A DNA stretch of 33,099 bases, taken from assembly GCF_000308695.1 (NCBI RefSeq), contig NZ_BAGG01000055.1, forward strand, positions 1 through 33,099, read 5' to 3'. Positions 25,378 to 33,099 of this stretch are shown here, one piece after another. The number at the start of each line of letters is the position of its first letter. Position 1 is the first letter of the stretch. The translations under genes were made by a program, and so were the position numbers. The notes under the pieces were generated by a model. That model was not told the origin of the DNA, searched no databases, and saw only the letters and a list, made by a program, of their open reading frames with translations. The stretch comes from Nocardia takedensis NBRC 100417 (GTDB taxonomy: Bacteria; Actinomycetota; Actinomycetes; Mycobacteriales; Mycobacteriaceae).

Positions 25378-26634
25378 TCAGCGCTGCTCGACCAGCGCCG
25401 CCACGAACTCGCGTGGGTTGTCGGCGTCCGGCTCGGCCTCGGTCCGATAATTGCGCGCCACCAGGCCCAGGAACGCCGCGGCCACCAGTCCGACCGCCAC
25501 GAACATCGCCGGATAGCCGAAGCCGGCGCGCTGGTGCAGGGCCGCCAGCAGCGCGGGCAGGCCGAATCCGAGGTAGGACACCGAGTAGAAGATCGCGGTC
25601 AGCCGCGCGAGATCGTCGGGGTGGGCCAAGCGCTGGACCTCCTGGAGTCCGGCCACCATCCCGATGCCGTAGCCCGCGCCGAGCACCAGCGCGGTCAGCA
25701 CCGTCGCCCACAGGGTGAGCGCGTGCGCAGCGAACGCCGCGCACCCCATCCCGGCCACCACCAGGGTCAGCGACACCGTCGCCGCCCGCGCGGTCCCCGG
25801 CCGGTCGATCCGGCGGGCGACGGACTGGATCGCGAACCCGCACACCAGCGTCAGCACGGTGATCGACGCGGAGAACGCGATCGGCGTGCTCCCGGCGTGC
25901 GGCATCATCAAGGTCGGCATGATCGCGTACGCCCCTGCCGCACAAGCGAACAGCCAAGCCGCGACCGGCAGCGCGACCCCGAAGAATCGTCGCGCGGCCC
26001 AGGAGGGCAAGCGGGGAATCGCCCACAGCGCGGAGGGCGCTCGGTCAGCGGAGGTCGAGCGCGTCTCCGGAGTCCGCAGCAATCCACCCGCGGCCACGAC
26101 GCAGAGCGCGGCGTTGATCAGGTAGGCCAGCGAGTGCGGCCACGGCCCCCACTGCGCCAGCACACCCGCGACCCCGGCCCCGACCGCGAACCCGCCGGTC
26201 AGACTCATCGCCGCCCGCCGAGCCCCGCCGCCGCCCGCGCGCCCGTGACCGATCGCCGACAGTTCCTCTAGCCAACTGCCGCCCACAGCCATCGCCAACC
26301 CGAGCGCGATCCCGCACAGCACCCGCCCCAGCGTCAGCAGCGCCACCGAATCCGCCCCGCAGGCCAGCACGAGCGACCCGGTGGCGGCGATCAGGGGAGC
26401 GGGCCGCAGCAGCGGGGCCCGACCGTGGCGGTCCGACAGCGGTCCGCCCACCAGCAGCGCGGGCACGATCCCGAACACGTAGGCGAACAGCAGCAGATCC
26501 ACGGTCGTCGTGCCGAGCCCCGCGCCCTTGTACATGACCAGCAGCGGCGTGAATTCGTTGCCGCCCCAGGCGATCGCGAACATCGCGGCGGCGACCGCGA
26601 CCCATCCGCGCGGCGCGGTCCCCGTTGTCGCCAT
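25378..26634 (-). CDS. MFS transporter
   Basis: 418 residues with about 12 hydrophobic segments. The loop 2-3 motif GGPLSDRHGRAPLLRP is the MFS motif A, and GRVLCGIALGLAMAVGGSW is the following helix. It is probably an exporter of small molecules; the substrate is unknown. The ATG at 26634 shares its A with the stop of the upstream GntR gene (TGATG), so the two are translationally coupled and probably co-regulated. The open frame continues upstream of the ATG, but that part is the GntR gene in another frame. Confidence 0.88.
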   Translation of the reverse strand: MATTGTAPRGWVAVAAAMFAIAWGGNEFTPLLVMYKGAGLGTTTVDLLLFAYVFGIVPALLVGGPLSDRHGRAPLLRPAPLIAATGSLVLACGADSVALLTLGRVLCGIALGLAMAVGGSWLEELSAIGHGRAGGGGARRAAMSLTGGFAVGAGVAGVLAQWGPWPHSLAYLINAALCVVAAGGLLRTPETRSTSADRAPSALWAIPRLPSWAARRFFGVALPVAAWLFACAAGAYAIMPTLMMPHAGSTPIAFSASITVLTLVCGFAIQSVARRIDRPGTARAATVSLTLVVAGMGCAAFAAHALTLWATVLTALVLGAGYGIGMVAGLQEVQRLAHPDDLARLTAIFYSVSYLGFGLPALLAALHQRAGFGYPAMFVAVGLVAAAFLGLVARNYRTEAEPDADNPREFVAALVEQR

Positions 26635-27275
26635 CACAAGCCCCGTAGCTCCAACCGGTGCACGCCCGACAGGTGCGCCACCAGCGCTTCGGCGAATCGC
26701 TCCGGTTCGCCCGCGGTCACCAGGTCGGCGAGATCGGCGTGCTGGTCGATGATCTGCCCCATCTCGGAGTTCCCGCGCCGCAAGGCCAGACTGTTCATGC
26801 GCCGCTGCCGTTCCCGCAGCGAGTCGTAGAACCCGGTGAGCAGCGGATTGCCGCCCGCGACGACATAGGCGCGGTGGAAATCGGTGTCGGCCGAGGCGAA
26901 CGCCTCGCGGTCCCCGGTCGCCGCGACCTCGCGCTGTCGGTGCAGCGAGGAGTGCAGTTCGGCGGTGAGCGCCGTGCGGTCGGCCGCGGCCAGCGCCCGC
27001 ACCGCCGCCACCTCCACCACGTACCGCGCGTGCACGACGTGTTCGGCCTCCGCGACGGGCACCGGGACCACCAGTGCCCCCCGTTTCGGATACAGCTTCA
27101 TCCACCCTTCGGCCTCGAGACGCAGGAACGCTTCCCGCACGGGCGTGCGCGACATGCCGAGCGCACCGGCGATCTCGCCTTCGCTGATCAGCTCGCCCCC
27201 CGGCAGAGCCCCGGTCAGGATGCGTTCCTTGACCTCGCGGTAGGCGAGTTCAGCCGATGAATACGTCTTAGACAC
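26634..27275 (-). CDS. GntR-family (FadR/FCD) transcriptional regulator
   Basis: About 213 residues. The N-terminal winged helix is LISEGEIAGALGMSRTPVREAFLRLEAEGW with the wing KRGALVVPVP. The C-terminal all-helical FCD domain has DTDFHRAYVVAGGNPLL, containing the Asp/His metal-ligand pattern. No clear ribosome site is present, so GTG 27275 (or 27284) is chosen from where homology starts; a leaderless start is possible. It is coupled to the MFS transporter downstream, suggesting it controls that exporter in answer to a small acid or the exported compound. Confidence 0.87.
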   Translation of the reverse strand: MSKTYSSAELAYREVKERILTGALPGGELISEGEIAGALGMSRTPVREAFLRLEAEGWMKLYPKRGALVVPVPVAEAEHVVHARYVVEVAAVRALAAADRTALTAELHSSLHRQREVAATGDREAFASADTDFHRAYVVAGGNPLLTGFYDSLRERQRRMNSLALRRGNSEMGQIIDQHADLADLVTAGEPERFAEALVAHLSGVHRLELRGL

Positions 27276-27280
27276 AAGAT

Positions 27281-27292
27281 GCACTGTAGTGC
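27281..27292. promoter_or_regulatory. Short palindrome just upstream of the GntR gene, possible autoregulatory operator
   Basis: GCACT-GT-AGTGC is a 5-2-5 inverted repeat starting 6 bases upstream of GTG 27275. A second short repeat, TCTT-N6-AAGA (27266-27279), spans that start. Both are short, so the assignment is tentative. Confidence 0.3.
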
Positions 27293-27318
27293 GGTCCCGG
27301 TCGGGACCGCCGAGCGGG

Positions 27319-27810
27319 TCAGGAGGCCAGTGGACGCAGGTGCTCGAAGATGAGCATGGTCTCGGTCGAGGAGACGGCGGCGTTCTCGCTGAGATGGTCC
27401 AGCACGAACGCGCGCAGTTCCTCGATGTTCGCGGTGGCGACCCGGACCAGATAATCGTCCTCACCCGCGACCACGTACACGTCCAGGACTTCGGGCAGCA
27501 TCGCCAACCGCCGCCCGAATTCGGTGAGATGCCGCCGCGAACCGCCTTGCAGTCGCACCGCGATCATCGCCTGTAAGTCGCGGCCGAGCGCGGCGGGGTC
27601 GATCTCGGCGTGGAAACCGCGGATGACGCCGCGCTCCACGAGCGCCCGCATCCGCCCCAGGCAGGTCGACGGCGCGATCCCCGCCGCCGCGGCCAAGGCG
27701 TTGTTGGTGATCCGGCCGTCGCGGGCCAGATGGTCGAGCAGAACGCGATCGGTGTCGTCGATCGCGACGGCGGCGCGCGAGGGTGCCGCGCCGCGCGGGC
27801 CGTTCTTCAC
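27319..27810 (-). CDS. Lrp/AsnC-family transcriptional regulator
   Basis: 163 residues. The helix-turn-helix ITNNALAAAAGIAPSTCLGRMRALVERGVI lies near residues 34-63, followed by the GFHAEIDPAALGRDLQAMIAVRL strand and the RAM domain with VLDVYVVAGEDDYLVRVA. These proteins bind DNA as octamers and sense amino acids or related ligands. The N-terminus has a charged 20-residue extension. The gene stands alone, with a 234-base gap upstream and 43 bases to the GntR gene, and no obvious target beside it. Confidence 0.9.
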   Translation of the reverse strand: MKNGPRGAAPSRAAVAIDDTDRVLLDHLARDGRITNNALAAAAGIAPSTCLGRMRALVERGVIRGFHAEIDPAALGRDLQAMIAVRLQGGSRRHLTEFGRRLAMLPEVLDVYVVAGEDDYLVRVATANIEELRAFVLDHLSENAAVSSTETMLIFEHLRPLAS

Positions 27811-28044
27811 GAGGCGACCTCGTGCGGGTGGTCAGGGCACTCGGTGCCGCCGGTTAGCTCGCTCCGCGCATTCACGTGCACACCGTACCGAACCCGCCCC
27901 GATCCCTCGCGCCGGAGCGACCCACCCCACCCGTTGTCGCGCACCGTATTTCACATCGCGCCCCGACCCGGCCGTCCCCTTCCGCCCGCCGCCCTCCGCC
28001 GCCTGCCGCGAATAAGCCGACCGCCCGCCGAACCCTCGCTCGGT
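27811..28044. other. Intergenic gap with no visible gene
   Basis: This 234-base gap separates the starts and stops of two leftward genes (Lrp/AsnC and MpaB-type oxygenase). It should hold the promoter of the Lrp/AsnC gene, but no clear -35/-10 pair, hairpin or repeat was found by eye. Confidence 0.5.
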
Positions 28045-28932
28045 TCACGCCCCGGGACGGTGTCCGTAGTCCGCGATGTCCAAGCGGGCGATGTCGCCGG
28101 AACCGAAGTGATCCACCCAGGACCGCCCGGGCCGGTGCGGTCGGGCGGCCTGCAACGCCAGGTAGGCGCGGACCAAGGGCCTGGCCAGGGCCTCCGCCCG
28201 GCGCGGGGGAGCGGGCAGGCGATGGGTTTCGCGGAGGTGGTCGTCCATGAGCAGCGACAGGACCCGGTCGCCCACCGCGCCCGCGCGACCGGGAAACCAG
28301 CGCGCGCGCCAGTCCGCGAACAAGTGGTCCACCACCGCGCGACCGCCGTCGGTGTAGCCGTAGTGGCGGCGCTCGTAGTCCAGTGCCCAGGCGCGGAAGG
28401 CGGCGGGGCCGTCGGGCGTCGTGAGGCCCATCCGTGTGCCGACACCGCGCCAGAAGTGGTACTGCGCCAGCAGTTCGGCGTCGGTGAACGGGCGCAGCCC
28501 CAACCGGTCGGGGATGCGGTCACCCTCGAAGGCCAACGAGGCCAGGGTGTAGAGCTTCTCGTCGTGGTCGATCCGGAAACGGCGGTGGATGGCCTCCATC
28601 CGGTCGACCGCGGCGCGCCCGCGCGGGTGGGAATGACCGTGCCGCAGCATCTCGCCGAAGAAGACCAGGGTGTGGTCGTTGCGTCGCCGCACGTCGCGGA
28701 TCAGATCGCCGCGCCCGCCCCGGTGCACGGTCCGCGCGATCGAGGGCACCGCGACCTGCCGCGCGAAGGCGACCAGATAGGCCGCGTGCACGAATAGCGC
28801 GTCACCGTAACGGACCTCGACGGTGAGCCTGGTCAGCTCCTCGTGGTCGGTCACGGGGTCCAGCGCGGCGATCCGGCGGGCCAGCGCGCGGCCGCCCACC
28901 CAGCGACGTCCGGCGAACGACTGCTCGGCCAC
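28045..28932 (-). CDS. MpaB/DUF2236-type (rubber oxygenase/latex-clearing-protein-like) oxygenase family protein
   Basis: 295 residues. GTG start behind GAGGAGG at 5-base spacing. The family signature is seen in RMEAIHRRFRIDHDEKLYTLAS, with FVHAAYLVAFAR upstream and LLAQYHFWRGVGTRMGLT downstream. DUF2236 includes latex-clearing protein and the mycophenolic-acid oxygenase MpaB', some of which bind heme b. No signal peptide is present. It diverges from a TetR gene across two phased operator-like repeats, so it is probably repressed by that TetR. Substrate unknown. Confidence 0.8.
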   Translation of the reverse strand: MAEQSFAGRRWVGGRALARRIAALDPVTDHEELTRLTVEVRYGDALFVHAAYLVAFARQVAVPSIARTVHRGGRGDLIRDVRRRNDHTLVFFGEMLRHGHSHPRGRAAVDRMEAIHRRFRIDHDEKLYTLASLAFEGDRIPDRLGLRPFTDAELLAQYHFWRGVGTRMGLTTPDGPAAFRAWALDYERRHYGYTDGGRAVVDHLFADWRARWFPGRAGAVGDRVLSLLMDDHLRETHRLPAPPRRAEALARPLVRAYLALQAARPHRPGRSWVDHFGSGDIARLDIADYGHRPGA

Positions 28933-28953
28933 GGTGCCTCCTCGATAGAATTC

Positions 28954-28986
28954 TGACAGTGTGTCAGGAAACCTGACAGTGCGTCA
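28954..28986. promoter_or_regulatory. Tandem TetR operator candidates in divergent promoter
   Basis: Site 1, TGACA-GTG-TGTCA (28954-28966), is a perfect inverted repeat. Site 2, TGACA-GTG-CGTCA (28974-28986), differs at one arm position. Their centres are 20 bases apart, about two helical turns, as for two repressor dimers on one face of the DNA. A TATGCT (-10-like) lies at 28994-28999 for the rightward gene. Confidence 0.72.
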
Positions 28987-29026
28987 ATATCGCTATGCTG
29001 GGCGCACCCGTCGGAGAGGAACCGTG

Positions 29027-29668
29027 ATGTCGAGACCCGCCGCTCGCGCGAGCCGCGGCGACCGGCGCGCGCCGAGTCGGGGCGATCAGCAGCGCGCGGC
29101 GATCATCGCCGCGGTCACCGATCTGCTCGGCGCGGTGCCGATCAAGGATCTGTCCGTCGCGCGGATCGCCGACCACGCCCGGGTCTCGCGGCCCGCGTTC
29201 TACTTCTATTTCGAGTCCAAGTACGCCGTGGTCGCCGCCGCGCTGGCCCAGGTCTGGGCTGAAGTCGACACCGCCACCGCCGAACTCGGCGACTACGGCG
29301 ACGGCGAAGCGCCCGAGGTCTTCACCGGGCGCATGCTGGACGCGGCGGTGACCGTCTGGTCGCGGCACGCGCCGCTGCTCAACGCCTGCGTGCAGGCCAG
29401 GGACAGCGATCCGCAGTTGCGCGACCTGTGGGACGAGTTCATCGGCGCGTTCGTCCGCAAGTTGGTCGGATTCGTGCGGGACCAGGTGGCCGCCGGTCGC
29501 GCCGCGCCCGCTGTCACCGACATTCCCGCGCTGATCACGGCGCTGTTCAGCATGACCATCGGCGTGCTGCGCCAGGAGAGCGTGCCCGCAGGCGAGGTCT
29601 CCACCGACCGCGCGTTGGCCGCGGCGCGGGAGATCTGGCTGAGCGCGGTGTGGGGTCGGCGCAGCTAG
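29027..29668 (+). CDS. TetR-family repressor, EthR-like
   Basis: 213 residues, ATG behind GGAGAGGA (29013-29020). The N-terminal helix-turn-helix is LSVARIADHARVSRPAFYFYFESKYAVV. The SRPAFYFYF form is that of the EthR branch. The all-helical ligand domain follows, with a short basic N-terminal tail (RASRGDRRAPSRGDQQR). In the EthR branch, repressors often control a neighbouring oxygenase that acts on their ligand. Here the divergent neighbour is an MpaB-type oxygenase, and two palindromes lie between. Autoregulation plus control of the oxygenase is the likely role. Confidence 0.9.
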   Translation: MSRPAARASRGDRRAPSRGDQQRAAIIAAVTDLLGAVPIKDLSVARIADHARVSRPAFYFYFESKYAVVAAALAQVWAEVDTATAELGDYGDGEAPEVFTGRMLDAAVTVWSRHAPLLNACVQARDSDPQLRDLWDEFIGAFVRKLVGFVRDQVAAGRAAPAVTDIPALITALFSMTIGVLRQESVPAGEVSTDRALAAAREIWLSAVWGRRS

Positions 29669-29672
29669 GTCG

Positions 29673-30737
<1,065 letters not shown>

Positions 30738-30820
30738 AGGCGATCGTCGGCGCGCGGCGGCGCTCGGGTTCGCCGCCGCCGTGGGGCCGGCGCTCGCGCG
30801 AGGGCGGGTCACACGCGAGG

Positions 30821-32059
30821 TCAGCGGGGCAGCATCAGCAGTTCGGCCAAGCCGCCGTCGGCGCTCGCGGGTCCGGTCAGGGCCAGGGCCTGGGCGTGGA
30901 CCAGATCACCCAGGTGCGGGGTCTGCGGCGCACCCGAACTGCGCCACACCCCGCCCGAGATCTGGTGCACCGGAACGACACGCGTCCGCTCGGCGTCCAC
31001 GGCGAAACGCCCCACGATCCGCCCGCGCAACCGGGGAAGCGGGGTGCGGACGGTCAGCGCGTCCACGATCGCCGGACCGGTGAGCAGCAGGGCGGTGATC
31101 GCGGCGAACGGGTTGCCGGGCAGGCAGAGGATCACCCGGCCGTCCGGCAGCAGCGCGACCAGTTGCGAACCGCCCGGACGCATCGCGAGACCGTCGAGGA
31201 CGATCCGCGCGTCGAGGTCGGCCAGCACCGTGCGCAGATGGTCGGCCGCGCCTCGTCCGGTGCCGCCCACCACGATTCGCAGCGGCGGGGTCCGCGAGGC
31301 GCCGAACCAGTCCCGCCACAGCTCGGGATCGTCATCCAGGCGCAGAACGCTCTCGCAGCCGATTCCGCACGCGCGCAGGTACTCCGGCAGCACCGGCGAC
31401 AGCGAATCACGGGTCTGGCCCTGCCCGAGCGGGCCCGTCGCGCGGATCTCGTCACCGGTCATCAACACATCGGCCGATACCGGTCCGCGCACCGCCAGCA
31501 GCGGAGCCTCGGCGCTCGCCGCGACCGACACCACGGCCGCCGACACCGCCGTGCCCGCGGCCACCAGTTCCTGCCCGTCCACCCAGTGCTCGCCACGGCG
31601 GCGGGTGTCGTCCTTGAACGGCGCGTCCGGCGCGAGGGTGATGGCTCGGCGACCGGCGGCCAGGGTCCGCACCACGTGTTCGTCACGCAACACCGCGGTC
31701 GTTCCGCGCGGCGTCGTCGCGCCCGTCGCGATCCGGACCGCGCAGTCCGCGTCCAGGTCGCGACCGCCCGCCCGACCCGCCACCCGGACCTCCGACCGCA
31801 ACACCCACACCGGGCCCGCGCCGTTGACCGCGTATCCGTCCATCGCGGCGGTGTCGGCGCGCGGCAACGCCGTCCCCGCGAGGATCGGCTCGGCCAGCGT
31901 CGCCCCCAGCGCGTCGGCGGGCGGACCCCACCGGATCGGCAGCGGCGACACCCGCTCCCGCAGCACGGATTCGAGATCGCGCACCGCCACCGCGCCCACG
32001 CGACAGCCCCGCGCGCTCACGCGGTCCGTCGTCTCCACCGTCCGCCGCGCAGCCTCCAC
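30821..32059 (-). CDS. MoeA-like molybdopterin molybdenumtransferase
   Basis: 412 residues, GTG start with GAGGGG upstream. The MoeA hallmark LPRADTAAMDGYAV is present, as are ATGATTPRG, VLMTGDEI, RDSLSPVLPEYLRACGI and the late LAMRPGGSQLVALLPDG plus ILCLPGNPFAA. The protein inserts molybdate into adenylated molybdopterin in cofactor synthesis. Several motifs are looser than in standard MoeA (DSLSP for DSNxP, MRPGGSQL for MRPGKP), so it may be a MoeA paralogue rather than the main enzyme. No other molybdenum-cofactor gene is visible here. The frame is intact. Confidence 0.85.
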   Translation of the reverse strand: MEAARRTVETTDRVSARGCRVGAVAVRDLESVLRERVSPLPIRWGPPADALGATLAEPILAGTALPRADTAAMDGYAVNGAGPVWVLRSEVRVAGRAGGRDLDADCAVRIATGATTPRGTTAVLRDEHVVRTLAAGRRAITLAPDAPFKDDTRRRGEHWVDGQELVAAGTAVSAAVVSVAASAEAPLLAVRGPVSADVLMTGDEIRATGPLGQGQTRDSLSPVLPEYLRACGIGCESVLRLDDDPELWRDWFGASRTPPLRIVVGGTGRGAADHLRTVLADLDARIVLDGLAMRPGGSQLVALLPDGRVILCLPGNPFAAITALLLTGPAIVDALTVRTPLPRLRGRIVGRFAVDAERTRVVPVHQISGGVWRSSGAPQTPHLGDLVHAQALALTGPASADGGLAELLMLPR

Positions 32060-32164
32060 ACCGAATCCCCTCGATCTCGAATACCGCGATGTCCAGGCCG
32101 TCGATCCTCGACCGCCGAGATTGCGCCCCGAGGTCCCCGCAGTTGCCCACCCGTCACGCTTCGC

Positions 32165-32335
32165 TCACTCGGCGGTCGCGGCGGCGGTGCGATCGCTGCC
32201 GAGAAGGGTGCGCAGCAGGTCAACGACCGAGCCGACGGGCATCTCCGGGTCGAAGGCGCGTTGCACGCCGAGACCGATGCCGAGGGAGAGCAGTCGCAGT
32301 GCGGCGCCGTGGCCACGCGGGCGGGCGCGGTGCGA
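32165..32335 (-). pseudogene. Possible TetR C-terminal remnant
   Basis: On the minus strand a frame ending at 32165 reads AALRLLSLGIGLGVQRAFDP, then MPVGSVVDLLRTLLGSD, which is typical of the last helices of a TetR regulator. No helix-turn-helix and no start codon with ribosome site are found upstream, and the upstream helix-like stretch (VVLGFAWTAASR) is in a different frame. Best read as a decayed or truncated gene. The match is by pattern only. Confidence 0.4.
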
Positions 32336-33029
32336 CGGGAGGCGGCGGTCCAGGCGAAACCGAGCACAACGCCGCTTCGCGTGAGCGCGGAGTGCGAATC
32401 GCGCCCAGAGCCGGTGTGATTCGAAGCATGGGCGCTCGGTTCGTCGGTGTGAGTCGCTGAACTGCGCGGAGTCGCCCGCCGTAACAGGGAGGCGTTCGAG
32501 GCAACGGCGGATTCACCAGAATGTAACCTGAAATCCCGTATAGCGCTCTCGTGTCGGCAAACTCGTAGATATCTCTTGTCGGCTTCGGCGTCGCAACGGA
32601 ATTCGAGTCGCGATCGGGCGTGCGACGCTCCGCTTACCGGCAACTCTCCAGGCGGTGTTCCATGCGGGCTCTCGATCTGATGGGTGTCGCCGTCTCGAGT
32701 GATCCGCGCGCGGAATCGCCTTCTCGCCCGATAGCACTTTTCTAGCAATCATTCTGTGACACCGTGCATTTCCGCCGAGTTGGCGTACCGTTTATCAGCG
32801 ACGTGCGCATCGATCCGGTTCCCGACGGAAGGACTTCCTCCGGATCGCAGCTGAGTGGGATAGGTCGAACGTACGAGGGTGGTCGAGCAGTGAGCATCCG
32901 GATTCCGCCCGAGTCGCGGTGGTCGTCGCGCTCGACCAGGGGTCCGCTGCCGAGTGGAGCGCGCGCCGATGACCGTGTGCGGCGCCACGGACAGTGCCGG
33001 GGGGCGGTTGTCGTCGGAGTCGTTGGGCG
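32336..33029. other. About 700 bases without a supported gene
   Basis: Long open frames here (for example 32764-33033 rightward and 32017-32748 leftward) lack family resemblance, ribosome sites and a steady codon bias. The part from about 32,500 to 32,800 is less GC-rich than the surrounding genes. It may be a regulatory region for the gene starting at 33,030, or decayed DNA next to the TetR remnant. Confidence 0.5.
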
Positions 33030-33099
33030 ATGAGTCTCGAGCTGCCCGAGGGGTTGCATTGGTTGGGGTGGGTGGCGGGTGCGCCGTGGCCGAAGGGGG
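33030..33099 (+). CDS. Start of a possible type VII secretion (WXG100-like) effector, partial
   Basis: The 23 visible codons begin MSLELPEGLHWLGWVAGAPW and run off the window. This Leu-Pro...Trp-x-Gly-Trp pattern resembles the opening of the WXG100-like N-terminal domain of large actinobacterial secreted toxins and effectors (CpnT-like). The ATG overlaps the stop of an upstream 89-codon frame (ATGA), but that frame is not otherwise supported. Too short to be sure. Confidence 0.4.
   Translation, partial: MSLELPEGLHWLGWVAGAPWPKG

Noticed and set aside
26635..27105. N-terminal extension of the MFS transporter frame
   Set aside because: This part lies over the intact GntR gene in another frame and has shadow composition; the membrane protein begins at ATG 26634.
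32764..33033. 89-codon ORF overlapping the last gene by ATGA
   Set aside because: No ribosome site, no family match and uneven codon bias; other frames over the same bases look equally plausible.

Overview
The window is very GC-rich DNA with strong G/C third-position bias, frequent GTG starts and many ATGA/GTGA gene overlaps. This fits an actinobacterium. A Nocardia- or Rhodococcus-like member of the Mycobacteriales is my best guess (inference only), from the gene content: FAAL, MpaB-type oxygenase, EthR-like TetR, AztABCD zinc system, and the possible start of a WXG100-like type VII effector. No rRNA, tRNA, CRISPR array or intact insertion sequence was seen.

Bases 1-19,807 are the right-hand part of a lipid/polyketide biosynthetic cluster. 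It opens with the 3' end of a PUFA-synthase-like polyketide synthase carrying two FabA-type dehydratase regions. This is coupled to a PfaD-type enoyl reductase and a 25-codon ORF, and ends at a perfect 18-bp hairpin. A leftward operon follows: acyl-CoA dehydrogenase, hotdog thioesterase and alpha/beta hydrolase. Divergent from it, across a palindromic operator candidate, a long rightward series encodes a flavin/2Fe-2S reductase, P450, membrane desaturase, free-standing ACP, CFA/CMAS-type methyltransferase, second P450, type II thioesterase, fatty acyl-AMP ligase (FAAL), hotdog thioesterase, third P450 and an alpha/beta hydrolase. A LuxE/EhpF-like adenylating enzyme and a LuxC/EhpG-like acyl reductase close the cluster before a terminator.

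A working model (inference) is that FAAL loads a fatty acid on the ACP, where it is desaturated, possibly methylated or cyclopropanated, and oxidised. The PUFA-type synthase with PfaD elongates or builds a reduced/unsaturated chain, and the LuxE/LuxC-like pair reduces a carboxyl group to an aldehyde. The FAAL + desaturase + ACP set resembles the JamABC alkyne-starter module.

Bases 19,818-24,855 are a zinc-uptake locus: aztA leftward, and aztB, aztC and aztD rightward from a shared intergenic region holding a near-perfect Zur-type 7-1-7 box. Here aztB is one long reading frame in which the permease is joined to a second AztD-like, lipobox-bearing beta-propeller domain.

Bases 24,857-32,059 carry ordinary accessory genes: a DUF1304 membrane protein, MFS transporter plus GntR regulator, Lrp/AsnC regulator, MpaB-type oxygenase divergent from an EthR-like TetR gene with two phased operators, and a MoeA-like gene. 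Between TetR and MoeA lies a degraded patch where the 3' part of a lysR gene abuts an internal, frameshifted enolase fragment. This geometry suggests one deletion between two formerly divergent genes. Bases 32,060-33,029 hold only a possible TetR C-terminal remnant and otherwise no gene I can support. A truncated gene starts at 33,030.
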